From the NCBI RefSeq assembly GCF_041956535.1, contig NW_027192201.1:346060-410059 (forward strand): a stretch of 64,000 nucleotides of DNA. Direction: 5' to 3'. How positions within the stretch are numbered: position 1 is the first letter of the stretch; every line of letters starts with the position of its first letter. Both the position numbers and the translations under genes were made by a program. Under the pieces are notes generated by a model, which was not told where the DNA came from, did not search any database, and was given only the letters and a program-made list of their open reading frames with translations. Below are positions 11,396 through 25,561 of this stretch, in pieces. This DNA is from Calcarisporiella thermophila CBS 279.70. Taxonomy: Eukaryota; Calcarisporiellomycota.

Positions 11396-13326
11396 TCAGT
11401 TTATTATTCGTACATCCATAAGATTCGACCAATCCATTTCGACCACTTCTTGTGCACTTGTCTCTACAGCATCAACTAAATACGCATCCCCTAGTTCAAA
11501 TTTTCGTAGTATTGGCTCACCAGCTTCGTCGTATTCGCGAGCTTCATTAGACCAAGGTGAGGCGGCAACGGTGCTCGGGTCAAGTCGGAGAGTCACTGTG
11601 TCAGAAGAAGGATTATAGGCCTGTACAGTTGCTACCTATTATATAAAATACGGATAAATAAAGATACCTGTATGTACTCTATATAGTGAAACTTGCTTTA
11701 AAATCAGATACAATAGGAGTATAATCTGCCGTCATTTCTAAGATTTTATATGCAATAACTTGACCCACTACTGGCCGGCCAAGTAATTTAGCCATCGCTT
11801 CATAATTGTGCTGCCCAGAGGAAATATCTCGATCGTTCGCTATAATGTGTTCAACATTACAACTCGGTTCATTTGCCAGAGCGCTAGCTATTGTTTGGGT
11901 TTTAGATTGTACATCTTCATCGCTCTTTTGACGCCAACCTTGTCTCGCAGGAGAATTACGAGGAGTCTCTGGAGAGCTGATTCTATTCCTTACTGATGGA
12001 TTGGTGGACGTTGGAAGTGAAGCCCTACGTTGCTGTCTGTAATGATGATACCCCTCCTCTTCGACATCGACTTCAGTCACAAAGGCTCGGGCAGGTGGCA
12101 ACGATTTCGGAGAGCTCTTATTGGCCTAAAGAAACAAAAAGATGATGTAAATACGAAACATCATATTACTCTTTTTGTTTCTTACCTGGACGTTATCCAA
12201 CGTCGAATCCTCATGAACAACGTCCTCTATCTGATCACTATCAAATCTTATATGCTGTGATCTTTTTCCACTCATTTCTTTTAGATAACCCTTTCTTTTG
12301 TTTTTTGTCCCAGAGTGAAGTGGTATGTTAATGGTATTCTCTTCATAACTTTTCGCTTCTTTGGTTTCATTATGCTTCAATCGTCTGACGTTTTCGTCGT
12401 CTGACTCAACTTTGTCCATGTCCTTGTTTTCTTCCTGAGATGAGTTAAGTAACTGAAGTAAATGCTTTTTCCGCTTACGGAGGTTGCGTCGCTGAGTTTG
12501 AGTGAGTTTGGGTTTGGAGAGTGAGCCTTCTGAAGTATTTGCTAAAGGAGCTTCAAACAGTTGACTACTAAAATAAAGGTGTTAACAAAAGCTAAACTAC
12601 TGGAATTGGATCCATATAAATGTTAAAACTCGCCTGTCCTTATCGACGGAGGAAGCCGCGTCAACTTCTGCTTTGCTAACATCATTATCTTTTCTTAAAG
12701 CATCCTCTTCTGTCGTTTCACAACAAGTATTCTCTTGCATATCCTCCTTTTCCTTAGATCTTTTATGCTTTTTTTTCCTTTTTTTCCTTTTTTTTTCTTT
12801 TCTCATTTGCTTGAGTATCTCTTAATTCGTCATCACATGACTTCCTTTTATGATGCAGAGTGGGAACATTTCGTGCGTCTGAGTGCCTATTCGCGCCTAC
12901 TTCTCCGATATTAGTCGCTTCAGAAAGAGATGTTTGGGTAGCAAAATCGAGGTTTTTAGACTTGACGCTATAGATAGTATAAAAATATATCAATATTAAT
13001 TCACCAGTCAAAGGTAGAAGCATGTTTTTCACATATTTCAGAGAAAATTCAATTCAGCCCGATATATACCAAACGAGATCATTCTCTCTCAGCAGTTCAA
13101 CTGCAGGAGATCTGGAGAAAAGCGCATAGCCATTCAAATGTAGCTCCACTTGTCCAGGTAATTCGAAGTCGCGAGCGATTCTCTCTGCAAGTTCACTTAT
13201 GGATTCGTCATCGTGTTTAGATGTGAAAGGGGAGGTTTCAAACGAAGCTGGTGAAGGACGTGAGGCAATATGGTACCAACAGCTTTCGAATGTCAGTGGG
13301 TGCTCAAAATTGAGCCTAATCCTCAT
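11396..13326 (-). CDS. coilin-like Cajal-body protein
   Basis: Exons run from 13326 to 11396 (13326-13070, 12967-12634 with a frame problem, 12567-12186, 12125-11693, 11631-11396). Residues 1-90 (MRIRLNFEHPLTFESCWYHI ... ELLRENDLV) match the ubiquitin-like N-terminal domain of coilin. A long Lys/Arg-rich middle holds TQTQRRNLRKRKKHLL and clusters like nuclear localisation signals. The C-terminus (GRPVVGQVIAYKILEMTADY ... VATVQAYNPSSDTVTLRLDP) fits the coilin Tudor-like domain. Coilin organises Cajal bodies and snRNP maturation. A 1-base frame change near 12780-12800, in a run of As coding for Lys, needs either an extra intron or a sequencing indel. The intron at 12568-12633 has a GC donor (CAG|GCGAGT). 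Confidence 0.75.
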
Positions 13327-13905
13327 CTCTATTAAGTAGAGCTTAACAGCTGATCTCGAGGCTAAAAATAACAGTATAGCGAATTATTACAGCAGTCACA
13401 TATATACACCAAGAGATTTTTAATTTCGGTCATTTCCTAGGGAAGAAAATTTTCTCTTTTCTAGGTTCCAATCCTGAACAGATATACTGAATTTGGGAGA
13501 TTTCAAGTTGGATCATACATATCACATTTAGAATGACATCTCAGCATCGATTTTTAGGAAAATCTACACTTGGGAGGTGAACCAGTCGAGGCAGGGAAAG
13601 TTTCTTTACCAAGAAATAATACTCGTGCCCGGGAATGGTATCACTTCCTTTCGATGAAAAGAGAGTATACTTTGTCCGATTTTTCCGATCTATACAGAGC
13701 ATAATTAAAGGAGAATTTGCTCTGTATAGATCGCTATATAAAACCTAAAGGGTAGATGGATTTATTAATATCCAGCCAGGTTGTTACATTAATAAAGAGA
13801 TAGATAGTTTGTTTCTTGGTAATATAAAAACAGTGGTTATCACTACAAAAGCCAGGCTAAAAACATAGTATAAACAGTCTTAGCAAGGTATTTCATAAGA
13901 ATGTC
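13327..13905. other. intergenic region upstream of coilin, downstream of JmjC gene
   Basis: No coding frame or tRNA recognised. It contains the perfect inverted repeat listed separately. Confidence 0.6.
13686..13733. repeat. perfect 16-bp inverted repeat (hairpin)
   Basis: Left arm CGATCTATACAGAGCA (13686-13701) and right arm TGCTCTGTATAGATCG (13718-13733) are exact reverse complements around a 16-base AT-rich loop. It lies about 170 bases beyond the 3' end of the JmjC gene and about 360 bases upstream of the coilin start. Confidence 0.9.
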
Positions 13906-14986
13906 TTATATAATCATGTGGGCAGGTATTGAAAGTAGCTCTTTGGCATTCATGTCAAATGGAAGAGTGATTGACACGGAATTCGAAATACTCGTCACCT
14001 CATGATAAAATCCAGGAGGTGTATAGAGGACATCACCCGGACTTAGGTCCACAACCCAAAGCTCTGACTTCGACATTTCAGGCCAGCGCGATAGTACATT
14101 ATAGACACTCGCTGTGATTTCTTCAACTGTACGCTTGATTGCATGATGACTAAAGCATTTTCCGAGCCCTCGCACCCTACTTAAATGAGTTGGTCCTGAC
14201 ACACCATTGCATGGATAAGGACGCACACCATCCTCTTCGGGAGATTGGAGCACAAACCGCTTCTCACCTGAAAGCTGAACAAGCAGGCCATGGCATCTGT
14301 CATAGTGCAAAGGAGTCACGCAGCCCGCAGTGCTAATCCATATACGCGTTAATTCAGCCCGAATTATGTCTTTCTCATTCTCACCGAAAAATTTGTTAGA
14401 CAGCTCCGAAATACCAACGTGTTTCTGGAGCATATGTTCGGTTAATTTTCCTCGGTAATAGAATCGCTCTTCATTTACTCCACCATTGAGCACGCTCTCG
14501 AGCGTAACTTGTCTCTTTACGGCAAATTCTTCATTGTCTAGGAAATTCTCCTTATCAAGCGCCTCTAGAACTTCTATCATAGAGTTCATATCATTTTTCG
14601 ACTCCTTATTCAAATACTGTATGATCTCTTCAGCGAGAAAATGCGGGCTTGACCATTTCATCAGGTTAGCTTTGGAAATCAGCCCGCGCAATAGCACAGG
14701 CCGTTTCCCACGATATCGGTGTTGAAAGAGTTCGGGACTTAACTGATGCGCGCTTAGGGTGTCAACTGCGCGCGGTCTTAGAAATGAGCCCGACAAAAGC
14801 GCGTCGCCTGCCGTCATAGCAAAGCCTAAAACAGTTTAGTTCCTCCATAGATCTACATTTGTTTATTTGAATGATTTCACTTGTTGCGGGCAGCATCTTT
14901 CGAACTCCGCAAGTAAGGTGAAGCGCGTTCCTGGATATACCTTCGCATATTGCCGCCGCGCGATCTATCACGTCTTGATCGTCCAA
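13906..14986 (-). CDS. JmjC/cupin-8 domain 2-oxoglutarate oxygenase
   Basis: Two exons (14986-14941, 14825-13906) give 321 residues; the short first exon is inferred. An alternative start is the ATG at 14817, still in the same frame. The JmjC-type double-stranded beta-helix is clear: LTRIWISTAGCVTPLHYDRC holds the Fe(II)-binding HxD, LLVQLSGEKRFVL follows, and the distal His is in LSPGDVLYTPPGFYHEV. The N-terminal region (ELFQHRYRGKRPVLLRGLI) resembles the cupin-8/TYW5-HIF1AN type rather than histone demethylases, as no PHD or JmjN domain is present. The family hydroxylates proteins or tRNA bases. Which substrate applies here is not visible. Divergent from the MABP1-like gene with only about 100 bases between start codons. 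Confidence 0.85.
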
Positions 14987-15090
14987 CTCCTGATTTAGGC
15001 TACTTGGCGAACAAATCTATTGCTTTTACACGCTCCCCTTAGTTTCAATTTAATAATGATAGCAATACCCTAAGCCTATTTGTTCGTGTA

Positions 15091-18000
15091 ATGGAAGTGT
15101 TTGTTGTGAAATCTGCTGGAGATGCAAAACCTCCAACCCCACCCATCATCCGAAGCACCGCGCCAGCGAATCCAGCACCATCAACAGGAAGTACTGGCAG
15201 GAGGCGAGCTAGAAAATCAGAGATAATGAAAGTCACTCCTCTCGTAAGCCATTTTTTACAACTTTTACAGATAGAGATCATTCTTGAATGCAATGAAAGA
15301 ACCACTCACATTGGCTGCATATTCACCCATTTAGCTTGAATTAGAGCGCATTTTAGGACTCACATCTTCTAGTTCCGCCTGTATCGCAACTGCACCTGCT
15401 CTCGATCTTCTGGCGTATGCCGCTGGATCTGTCACTGTGCTTTATAACCACCGCAAGAACAAGCAAATCCGATTTCTAAATGCCGACAGCTCTGTATCAA
15501 TTACTTGTCCCTCTCCAGCACAAAATGGAACCTGGTCATCTAGCTCGGGAGTCAGTCCTCTTAATCGAATGAATGAACCAGGCTCTTCCAACAATACCCC
15601 CAATACTACTAGCTCAAAAAATCCTGCAAATCAACGACCCAAGCCGATTGTGAGCCTGGCGTTCTCTCCAGATGGGGAGTATCTGGCCGTTGGTGAAGTA
15701 AGAGGGATGTTCCTGTAGACATATTCCTAGCTTTTAACAATTATCTTATATAGACTGGGCACCAACCGCGGATATTAGTATGGGAAGTGAAAACTGGCAA
15801 TCTTATGATGGAAATGCGGGGTCATAAATATGGCGTTCTTGCTCTCGCTTTCTCTCCACAGTCAAAGTTTTTGATATCACTAGGATATCAGGTATATGTG
15901 TTATCTACTTGATTCTGTTACATTCCTTACACTAATGAGTATTTGATAGCACGACGGTTTCTTGAATGTCTGGAATTGGAGGACCGGCCAAACAGTTGCG
16001 TGTAATCGAGTCACTTCAAAAGTATCTATTGCATTGACGCAATCCATTTAGCAAACACCTAACCGACTTTTCCAAATTTTATTAGGTCAATGCTATCTCT
16101 TTTTCACGAGACGGTACTTATTTCGTAACAGCTGGTCTCCGACACTTTAAATATTGGTATCTCGACTCGAAGAAAAACAGCACGAATGCCCCGAAGAGTC
16201 AAACGCAGAGCCGTCAGATCCTGGATGGTCGCAATGGAATCTTGGGGGATTTTAAGAACCACAACTATGTCGATGTTGCATGTTGTAAGATATCAGATAA
16301 CGCCTACTGTGTTACAGCCGATGGAATATTGTGTTTGTTGAACGAAGAAAGATCCATGGATAAATGGGTTGATCTCCAGGTGAAATTTTCTCCTATCTAT
16401 TTTTTTCGACACTGGTGGTGGCAAAGCTTATAGGGGTGTTTTTATCTTGTTATTTACAGGTGACAACAGCATATTCGATTGACGTATCAAATCAGTATGT
16501 TGTTTGTGCATGCTCAGACGGTATTATTCGGTAAGCAGAATTAGTTTTCATCGCAAAGCTTATCCTTCCGCTAATAATTTTGTACGGTAACTACCAAGCC
16601 TCTTTGAGCCAGTGACCCTCGTTTATCGGGGAACTCTCCCAAAACCTCATCCTCTCGGTATCGATATTACAAAGCAATTTGGAGAGTCATATCCAAGTAG
16701 TCGACAGGACGACATTTATCCTGACACAATCGCTACATGTCTAGACGACTCTATTGGCAAAGTATTTGCGATCTACAGTGATCGCAGTTTGTTTATTTGG
16801 GACATCAATGACATTAGCAAGATTAGGAAATACAGGAGCTTTTTGTTCCATAGTGAATGTGTGTGGGGCGTAGAGGTATATTTTAGCTAAATGCCGTCTC
16901 TACCCATATTGTATTTACTATTGTTTATTTATAGATGCTTCCGATACATGATTCTCCACAGAGTAGCCGTAGTTCCAACCATAGGCGATTGCCAATGGTT
17001 GGCAATTTTGTCAGCTATTCAGCCGATGGCACCGCTCGCTTTTGGAATATTGATTCGCTTAATCCCAAAGATCCAAACTCGAACGTCGAGGCTAACGTAA
17101 AATCAACCTCGGCTGAAAACAACCAAAATAAATCCTCCAATAGTGCCTTACGAAGAAACATCTATAGCAAGGAAATGGTCAATATGTTATTTATTGATCC
17201 GGAGAGCGCAGAGGGAATGAGGCGAAAGGAAAATGGTAATTTAAGAAATTTTGGTCACATTAATATATATTAATATTTTTAGTTATTACTTAGAATTCTT
17301 GGATCAAAATACATCCATCACAGGACCTGATTACGGTATTCGCGCACTGAGGATAAGCTCTGATGGCAAATTAATGGCAACAGGAGATCGCGCTGGAAAC
17401 CTGAGGTGAGTAACTATACATGTTGTTTTTCCAGTTTCTCTATTAATAAAACCTCACTTTTTCTTATATGATTAGGGTTCATAATCTTGAGACATTCGAG
17501 CTAATCACCTATCAAGAAGCTCATGACGCTGAGATAATGACTATCGACTTCACGCGGCCTAGACGAGAGGGTTAGAAATCGAACAGAATACTGAAACTTT
17601 TGATCACAGCGCCTTATTTTTTCTTACAATTTTAGAGGAGCCTTATTATATTGCAACGGCTAGCCGAGATCGTCTATTGCATGTCTTCGATATTCGTCAA
17701 AATTATCGGTTGTTGCAGACGATGGACGACCACTCGTCATCCATAACGGCGGTGAAGTTCTCTGATGATGGAAGCCGGCTTGTTAGCTGTGGAGCTGATA
17801 AGAGCATTATTTTCCGGTGCTTCTTGGAGGTATATGGATTTTATCTAAGGTGTATTTGCTCAGAATACTAATTCATATATGGAACCTAGAACGAGGATCC
17901 CCCTTATGCAACTTACCATAATAGTAGCGGTCGAGCGACCGTATTTGACATGGATATGAGTAATCTTCATCGGTATATTGCCACTGTATCCAGTGATAGG

Positions 18001-20679
18001 CGATTCAATCTGTTCTCAATCGACTCTGGCAAACCTGTTAAAACCTACAAGCCGGATACAGTTGATGAGCTCTCCAATGGCGTCGAAGGTGGATCACTCA
18101 TCAGGATATCCCTCGATCCCTCTGGAACATTTGCAGTTGCATGCAGCTCCGACAAGAGTATCCGTCTTTTTGATATTCGTACGGGGCATTGCCTCACCCG
18201 GGTGATGGGACACTCAGAGCTTGTAACCTGTGTCAAATTCTCACAAGATTGCTCGCGCGTAATCAGTACGAGCTCGGATGGGTGCATTTTCATCTGGCGA
18301 TTACGACCGGAATTTGTGCGCAAAATTCAGCAAAGAATCGCCGAGAGATCCGAGGGAGAGCGTCGATCGATGTCGCCCCAGCTTGGAAGCGCAGAAAATG
18401 AGTCCATTGAATGCGATAGCAGTAGTAAAAAAGACCCAATAAATCAGCATAAACAAGTGCGTCGTACATCAAGCATTGTGCTGCGAAAGGCTCCGCGCAC
18501 CTCTTTAACATCACTCTCACCAACGGAACGGAAGAACGACGACCTCTATAACCGCCTATCTTCTTCCGTCTCAGCCACCACCAGCACCTCCACTACAACT
18601 CAGAGAAAGAGATCGGGCAGCGCTAGTGAGGGTGGGAAAATCACCTCTAGCCCTCAGACCATTTCTCATCACTCAAACGTAAGACGGAGTCGCGAAAGTT
18701 TAGCACCTGAGGATAGAAGGCAAAGGCGTACAAGCATGCCACCAAGTCGAGGCAAAGAGGACCCAACTGTGAGCGACCGTGGGGAAGGGGGCGGGCCAGT
18801 CAAGCGTGGGGGTGTAATGGCACCTACTAAATCATGGAAACAAAAAACAGCAGATAACCAGCCATTCAGTATTAGCCGCCGGGCTCCTGCCGAGTCCACC
18901 AAAGTTCCAAACGATGTGGATAGTCTATACGCTCCAAGTGTGACTACGCCTAACACCAGCCCGGCGGTTGATACGCAAAGAGAGCCGCTTTTCTCGGAGT
19001 CCGTAAACCGCTCCTGTGATGAAGAGCATCAAGGAGCCTCCTTAGAAACTGACACAGAGCAGAGAGATTGTGTGTACCAACAGGATCCAATGACTTCGCC
19101 GGCTGAGACCCGTTCTTCTTCTATGCCTGAAGAGCAGCAGTATACGAGCCAAAATGTGAAGCCACCGTCACGCACCTCTGGATCAGAAGGCGACTCGGAA
19201 GACAATGAGTTAACTGCTTCTGAATACTCTCTTGAGGATGATGGAGATGAATCCGATTCGGATGGTGTGGATGACGTATTGTTAGAAGATGCATTAGCGC
19301 TGGATTTAACTGGACAATTCCCGGTCACACCACTACCAAGACGCTCCGTTGTTCGACGGTTTAGTAAACAATTGGAGGATGGGGACTCATTGCCTGGCCA
19401 AAACGACGAAGATAAAGATGAGGATAATGATGGAGAAACAACCCCTTGTGGCGATAGGACCTCTGACGACGAAGACGAAGGGTCTCTCGTGGATAAATCA
19501 AAGCACTCTCGACTTGGAAAGTCTTCACATCGATTCTCGCGGCTGTTGCAAGAAGACGACGATAACGAGGATATAAGTAAGAAACTGGAATTGTATCTGC
19601 AACAGCCCCACGAATACAGGACCACCACACCCGCTCACTCGGTATCTGCCACCCCGCGGCCACCTAGCTCGTCGTCTACGGCCACCGATCAGCATACGCC
19701 TGGTTCTGCTTCAACTCCTGGGTTATCCGATAGCGCAAAGAAGCGGCTTAGCTTTTCATCGATGTTTTACCTCTCTTCAGAGGAGGAGCCCAAGAACGGG
19801 TTAAAGAAATATAGCGTGCCCTTTTCGATTCGGCTGGCTGAGGCCGCAGAAGAGCACCGCACGACAGTGGGGCAGCACCTACCAACAAGCCCTCTACCGG
19901 AAGAGGAGAGTGTGTTCCACTCACCCACACCGAATCCCGCCGCCGCAAAACCAGACCAACTGATAGACGGAGGATTTGGCCATAAAACCTTCATTAAAAC
20001 TGGTAATAGAAAAAGGGAACTGGGCTTGGCAGAGAAAGAAAGCGCTAGGCGAAGGTTGGCATCCATCGGCCTTTTGCCCCCTACGCCCAAACACTCTTCT
20101 ATTAAAAGGGATGAGGATGGGCAAGGGTCTAAGCAGGAAACATCCACTGCAAGGACACAAAAGGAGCTCAAACCGATTGAAAAGAAAGAGGAGAAAAACG
20201 AAGATGGCTCATCGGAGATACCACAAGAAGCGGTAGAGGAGAGGTTGAAAACAACGGGTAAATATACACTTCCACCCTAATACCCACTGGTTAAAAAAAT
20301 TTATTCGTATGCATTACTTCGCTTAGCAGGTGAAAATAAAATCGACCCAGTAGAAAGTGCGGAGAGGGATACGGCCAAAGAAAATATTATCGACGTGCTC
20401 GAAGCCAAGCTTGAGGAAGTTGCCTCTCTCGTTGAGGACACTCTCTCCAACTACACCTCTCTACTTTCCACAAGGCCTGATGCTATCTCTCGTGTGGAAA
20501 ACAGGCTCTCTGAGATTGTAGAGAAAATCAGGTATCGTGCAACAATCCCTAGTAAGTCAGCCTCGGTCACGGATACAGCCAGTCCCGAAAACCCCATCAT
20601 TCATGCAATGCTGGAGAGTTACTCGGAACAACTGTTACGCTTGGTGAGCGATAAATTGGAGAAGGTCGGAAATAATTAA
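15091..20679 (+). CDS. MABP1/WDR62-like WD40 scaffold protein
   Basis: Thirteen exons (15091-15243, 15335-15697, 15754-15891, 15950-16021, 16086-16379, 16460-16530, 16599-16875, 16935-17235, 17294-17405, 17476-17570, 17636-17829, 17890-20257, 20330-20679) give 1595 residues. The first ~800 residues form two sets of WD40 repeats. Blocks shared with MABP1/WDR62 include [47 protein letters not shown] and the late [17 protein letters not shown] with [12 protein letters not shown] Ser/Thr-rich, acidic, low-complexity region of about 600 residues follows, and the last ~100 residues are predicted coiled coil. Animal homologues are JNK scaffolds and spindle-pole proteins. The fungal role is unknown, and the WD40 part is the only conserved portion. 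Confidence 0.9.
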
Positions 20680-20903
20680 AGGCACCCATCTCACTTTATC
20701 ATTTTTAACCTTGATTTACACTACCAAATTTTTTTATAATGCCACTATTTCATTACTCTGTTACCATCACATTCCCCCACTGTTACTTATTTTAACACCT
20801 TTTCACTTCGTTCACTCTTTGATCACTTCAATACATATGAGTTAAAGTGATAAATGGAAATTCTGATTTATACTGAACAATTTATACAATGCAAATGTTT
20901 TTT

Positions 20904-22609
<1,706 letters not shown>

Positions 22610-22769
22610 CGTAGAGAAAGGGTATTAAGATACTGTTTAATGATGTTAAATCCCTCAATTATAGAATGTGACTTGCCAAGGTTTTCAATATCAGCCAATT
22701 GCACGTCACTACTCCGATTAACATCATCCCAGAGTGGCCTTTAGGGATAAAAGGATTAACTAGGGAAGA

Positions 22770-25561
22770 ATGAATTTGGAAGGCGCGTCGATATCCGAAG
22801 ACTTGACGCCCGAAACGAGTGATATTGTACTCCCGAACCAGCATGAGCATGTGTCACAGATTGCCGTCGATGTAAACGCATAAACCACTCACTGTGCTAT
22901 CCACACACATTTAACCCCATTTTCCAACATTGCCATTAACAGATTGGCGGCTCCTTGGTCAAACTAGTGTACTTCACCCTCCGCCCTAATGGGAGCGAAG
23001 GGGGACGTCTGAATTTTGTAAAGTTTGAAACAGAACATATTGACCGATGCATCGAATTCATCCGCAAACTTCTTTCCGAGAGAAAAGACAATGAGAAAGT
23101 GGTTATCAAAGCAACCGGTGGTGGAGCATACTTGTTTTACGATAAATTTAGGAACGAGCTTGGAGTAGAAATCGAGAAGGAGGATGAGATGGAATGCCTT
23201 ATAAGAGGTCCTCAAAAGAAAACCCTTCAGTAGATAAGCCCAATATTCCTAACTCCGTTGCGTGGTTTCTGTGTTAGGTCTGAACTTTTTCATCACCGAG
23301 GTTCCCTATGAGGTCTTCACTCATAACAAAAATGATCCCATGATTTTTGAAGACTCACCTAGTCCCAACGAAATGTTTCCTTTCCTGGTGAATCGACATG
23401 GGCTTTTATCAATGTTTTGCTCTGTAATGTTACTGACTTCTGCGGTATTATAGCTTGTCAACATTGGCTCTGGTGTGAGCATTATCAAAGTGACAAATTA
23501 CGACGAGTTTGAACGTATTAGCGGAACATCGGTTAGTATGCGCCTCATACTTTCTTTTCTGGTTGCGACGGCTTAAGATTTTTAATTGTATCCAGCTTGG
23601 AGGAGGAACTTTTTGGGGGCTAGCCTCATTGCTAACCGAATCAAAAAGTTTTGATGAGATGCTTGAACTCTCCAACCGTGGAAATAACCGAAATGTAGAC
23701 ATGCTTGTGGGCGATATATATGGGACAGATTATTCCAAAATCGGGTTGAAATCCACCGTGATCGCGTCTTCAATGGGCAAAGTGTTCAACAGGAAAAGGA
23801 AGCAACAGGAGAAATTTCGCCCAGAGGATATTGCAAGCTCGTTACTGTACATGGTTAGGTACTTGCTCCATCCTTTGCCTTCCTACTCTGCCTATCATTT
23901 TATAGTTTATTTTCTTTCAGCAACAATATTGGGCAAATAGCCTATTTAAATGCAAAAGCACACAACATCAAAAGGATCTACTTTGGAGGATTCTTCATAA
24001 GAGGTTTAACGCAACTTGGACATCCCCTGTTTCATCATTATTTAACTCACGCGTTCTCTAACTCTTCTCATAGGCCACCCCATCACCATGCAAACTCTCT
24101 CCTTTGCCAAAAATTTTTGGTCCAAAGGCGAGGTCAAGGCGCTTTTTCTCCGACATGAGGGTTATCTTGGTGCGGTGGGGGCTTTTCTCAAGTTTGATAC
24201 ACGCCGCCCTCGCCGGTCCTTCTCCTTCTCTGAAAATTTCACCATTGCACATAAGATTACCAATGATTCCCTCAACGCGTATGGCGTGCTCGATCAGATG
24301 CCGTTACGATTGGTTATTTTTCCTAGGCTTACTAACGACTATCACCCGGACACGGTTGAGCTGACAGAACCCACTGCACAGAGGAGGTTGCTTGATAACT
24401 TGGAGAAAAATTTGAACAGTTTGCTAGAAGTAGTTGAGAAAGATGGGAAAGAAGAGGCCGTGTTGCGAAAACGTCTGGTAACTTTCAGTGGCCTCTTTCG
24501 TGCACACCTCACTCGACTTCGTGAGCAACCAAACATGTACGGGAACTTGAGCGTACGAAGCATACTGAACCTGCGAGAACAATGCCTGCGCGAAATTGGG
24601 TGCCCTGACATTTTCGCGAATATTAAAAGGAGAGAAAACCGAGATTCATTGGAAGTGTTGCCAGCTATGCTAAGGAGACTAGATGAGATTCATCCGGAAG
24701 AGGAGAGGTTGAGAGAGATGATCCATAATATTCTGGCTGGTACGAGCACTTGTTGTCCAAAGACGAAAACTCCACTCATATGCTATTTTCAACTATTTTC
24801 ATTACATATTACATAGGTAACATGTTCGACTGGGGTTCAACGAAAATCCTCGAGATGCTTTGTGCAGGCACAATGGACTTCAAAGACGCCCAGCAAAAAA
24901 TTCTCTATTCGCCCGAGCTAACAAACACGCAATTCCTAATTGAGCGTCTCTCGCGCAAGCCTTATCGCAAGGTAGTTATCTTCGTGGACAATAGTGGCGC
25001 TGATATCGTGCTCGGGATATTTCCATTTGCTAGACATTTGCTATCGAAGGGCACCAAAGTGATATTGGCAGCGAACACTTACCCGGCAGTGAATGATGTG
25101 ACGGTAAATTCATAATTGCCTATTGGATTAATGAAGAAAAGAAATAACGATTTATTTCTCATGCCTAGTATGACGAATTAATTCAACTAGTGATCGAAGT
25201 TGCAAAGATGGATGAGATGATTTCTTCGGCATGGGAGTGCCAACAACTCGAGGTGTTCGGTACAGGTAGCTCTAACCCGTGCCTCGATCTCAGCCGAATC
25301 AGTGAAGATTTGGCTGAAGCTTGCCGGGATGTTGATTTAGTTGTTCTCGAGGTATGCAAACGCTATTTATACTTTGAGACACTGGCTGCTATTTGAAACT
25401 GATGTTGTTAGGGTATGGGTCGAGCAATTCATACGAATTACCACGCTGCGTTCCAGTGTGATTCCTTGAAGATTGCAGTGATAAAGAGCGATATCGCGGC
25501 AAGCGTACTTAATGCGCGGCTCTACGATGCGCTCGTGTTATGGGAAGAGCCAAAAGCCTAA
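22770..25561 (+). CDS. pantothenate kinase fused to DUF89 phosphatase (PANK4/plant PANK2 architecture)
   Basis: Ten exons (22770-22871, 22943-23207, 23278-23387, 23454-23531, 23596-23858, 23921-24003, 24074-24739, 24817-25103, 25169-25351, 25412-25561) give 728 residues. Residues 34-370 are a type II pantothenate kinase: [69 protein letters not shown]. Residues about 430-728 are DUF89/ARMT1-like: [53 protein letters not shown]. The kinase half makes 4'-phosphopantothenate, the first step to CoA. The DUF89 half is known to dephosphorylate 4'-phosphopantetheine-type metabolites. Glu116 in [11 protein letters not shown] and Arg180 in EFERISGTS occupy positions I recall as catalytic in active PANKs and altered in human PANK4, so both halves may be active. 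Confidence 0.9.

Noticed and set aside
19029-19628. 199-codon minus-strand frame opposite the MABP1-like gene
   Set aside because: Ser-rich shadow of an acidic, Ser/Asp-rich coding region on the plus strand, with no intron signals or family match.
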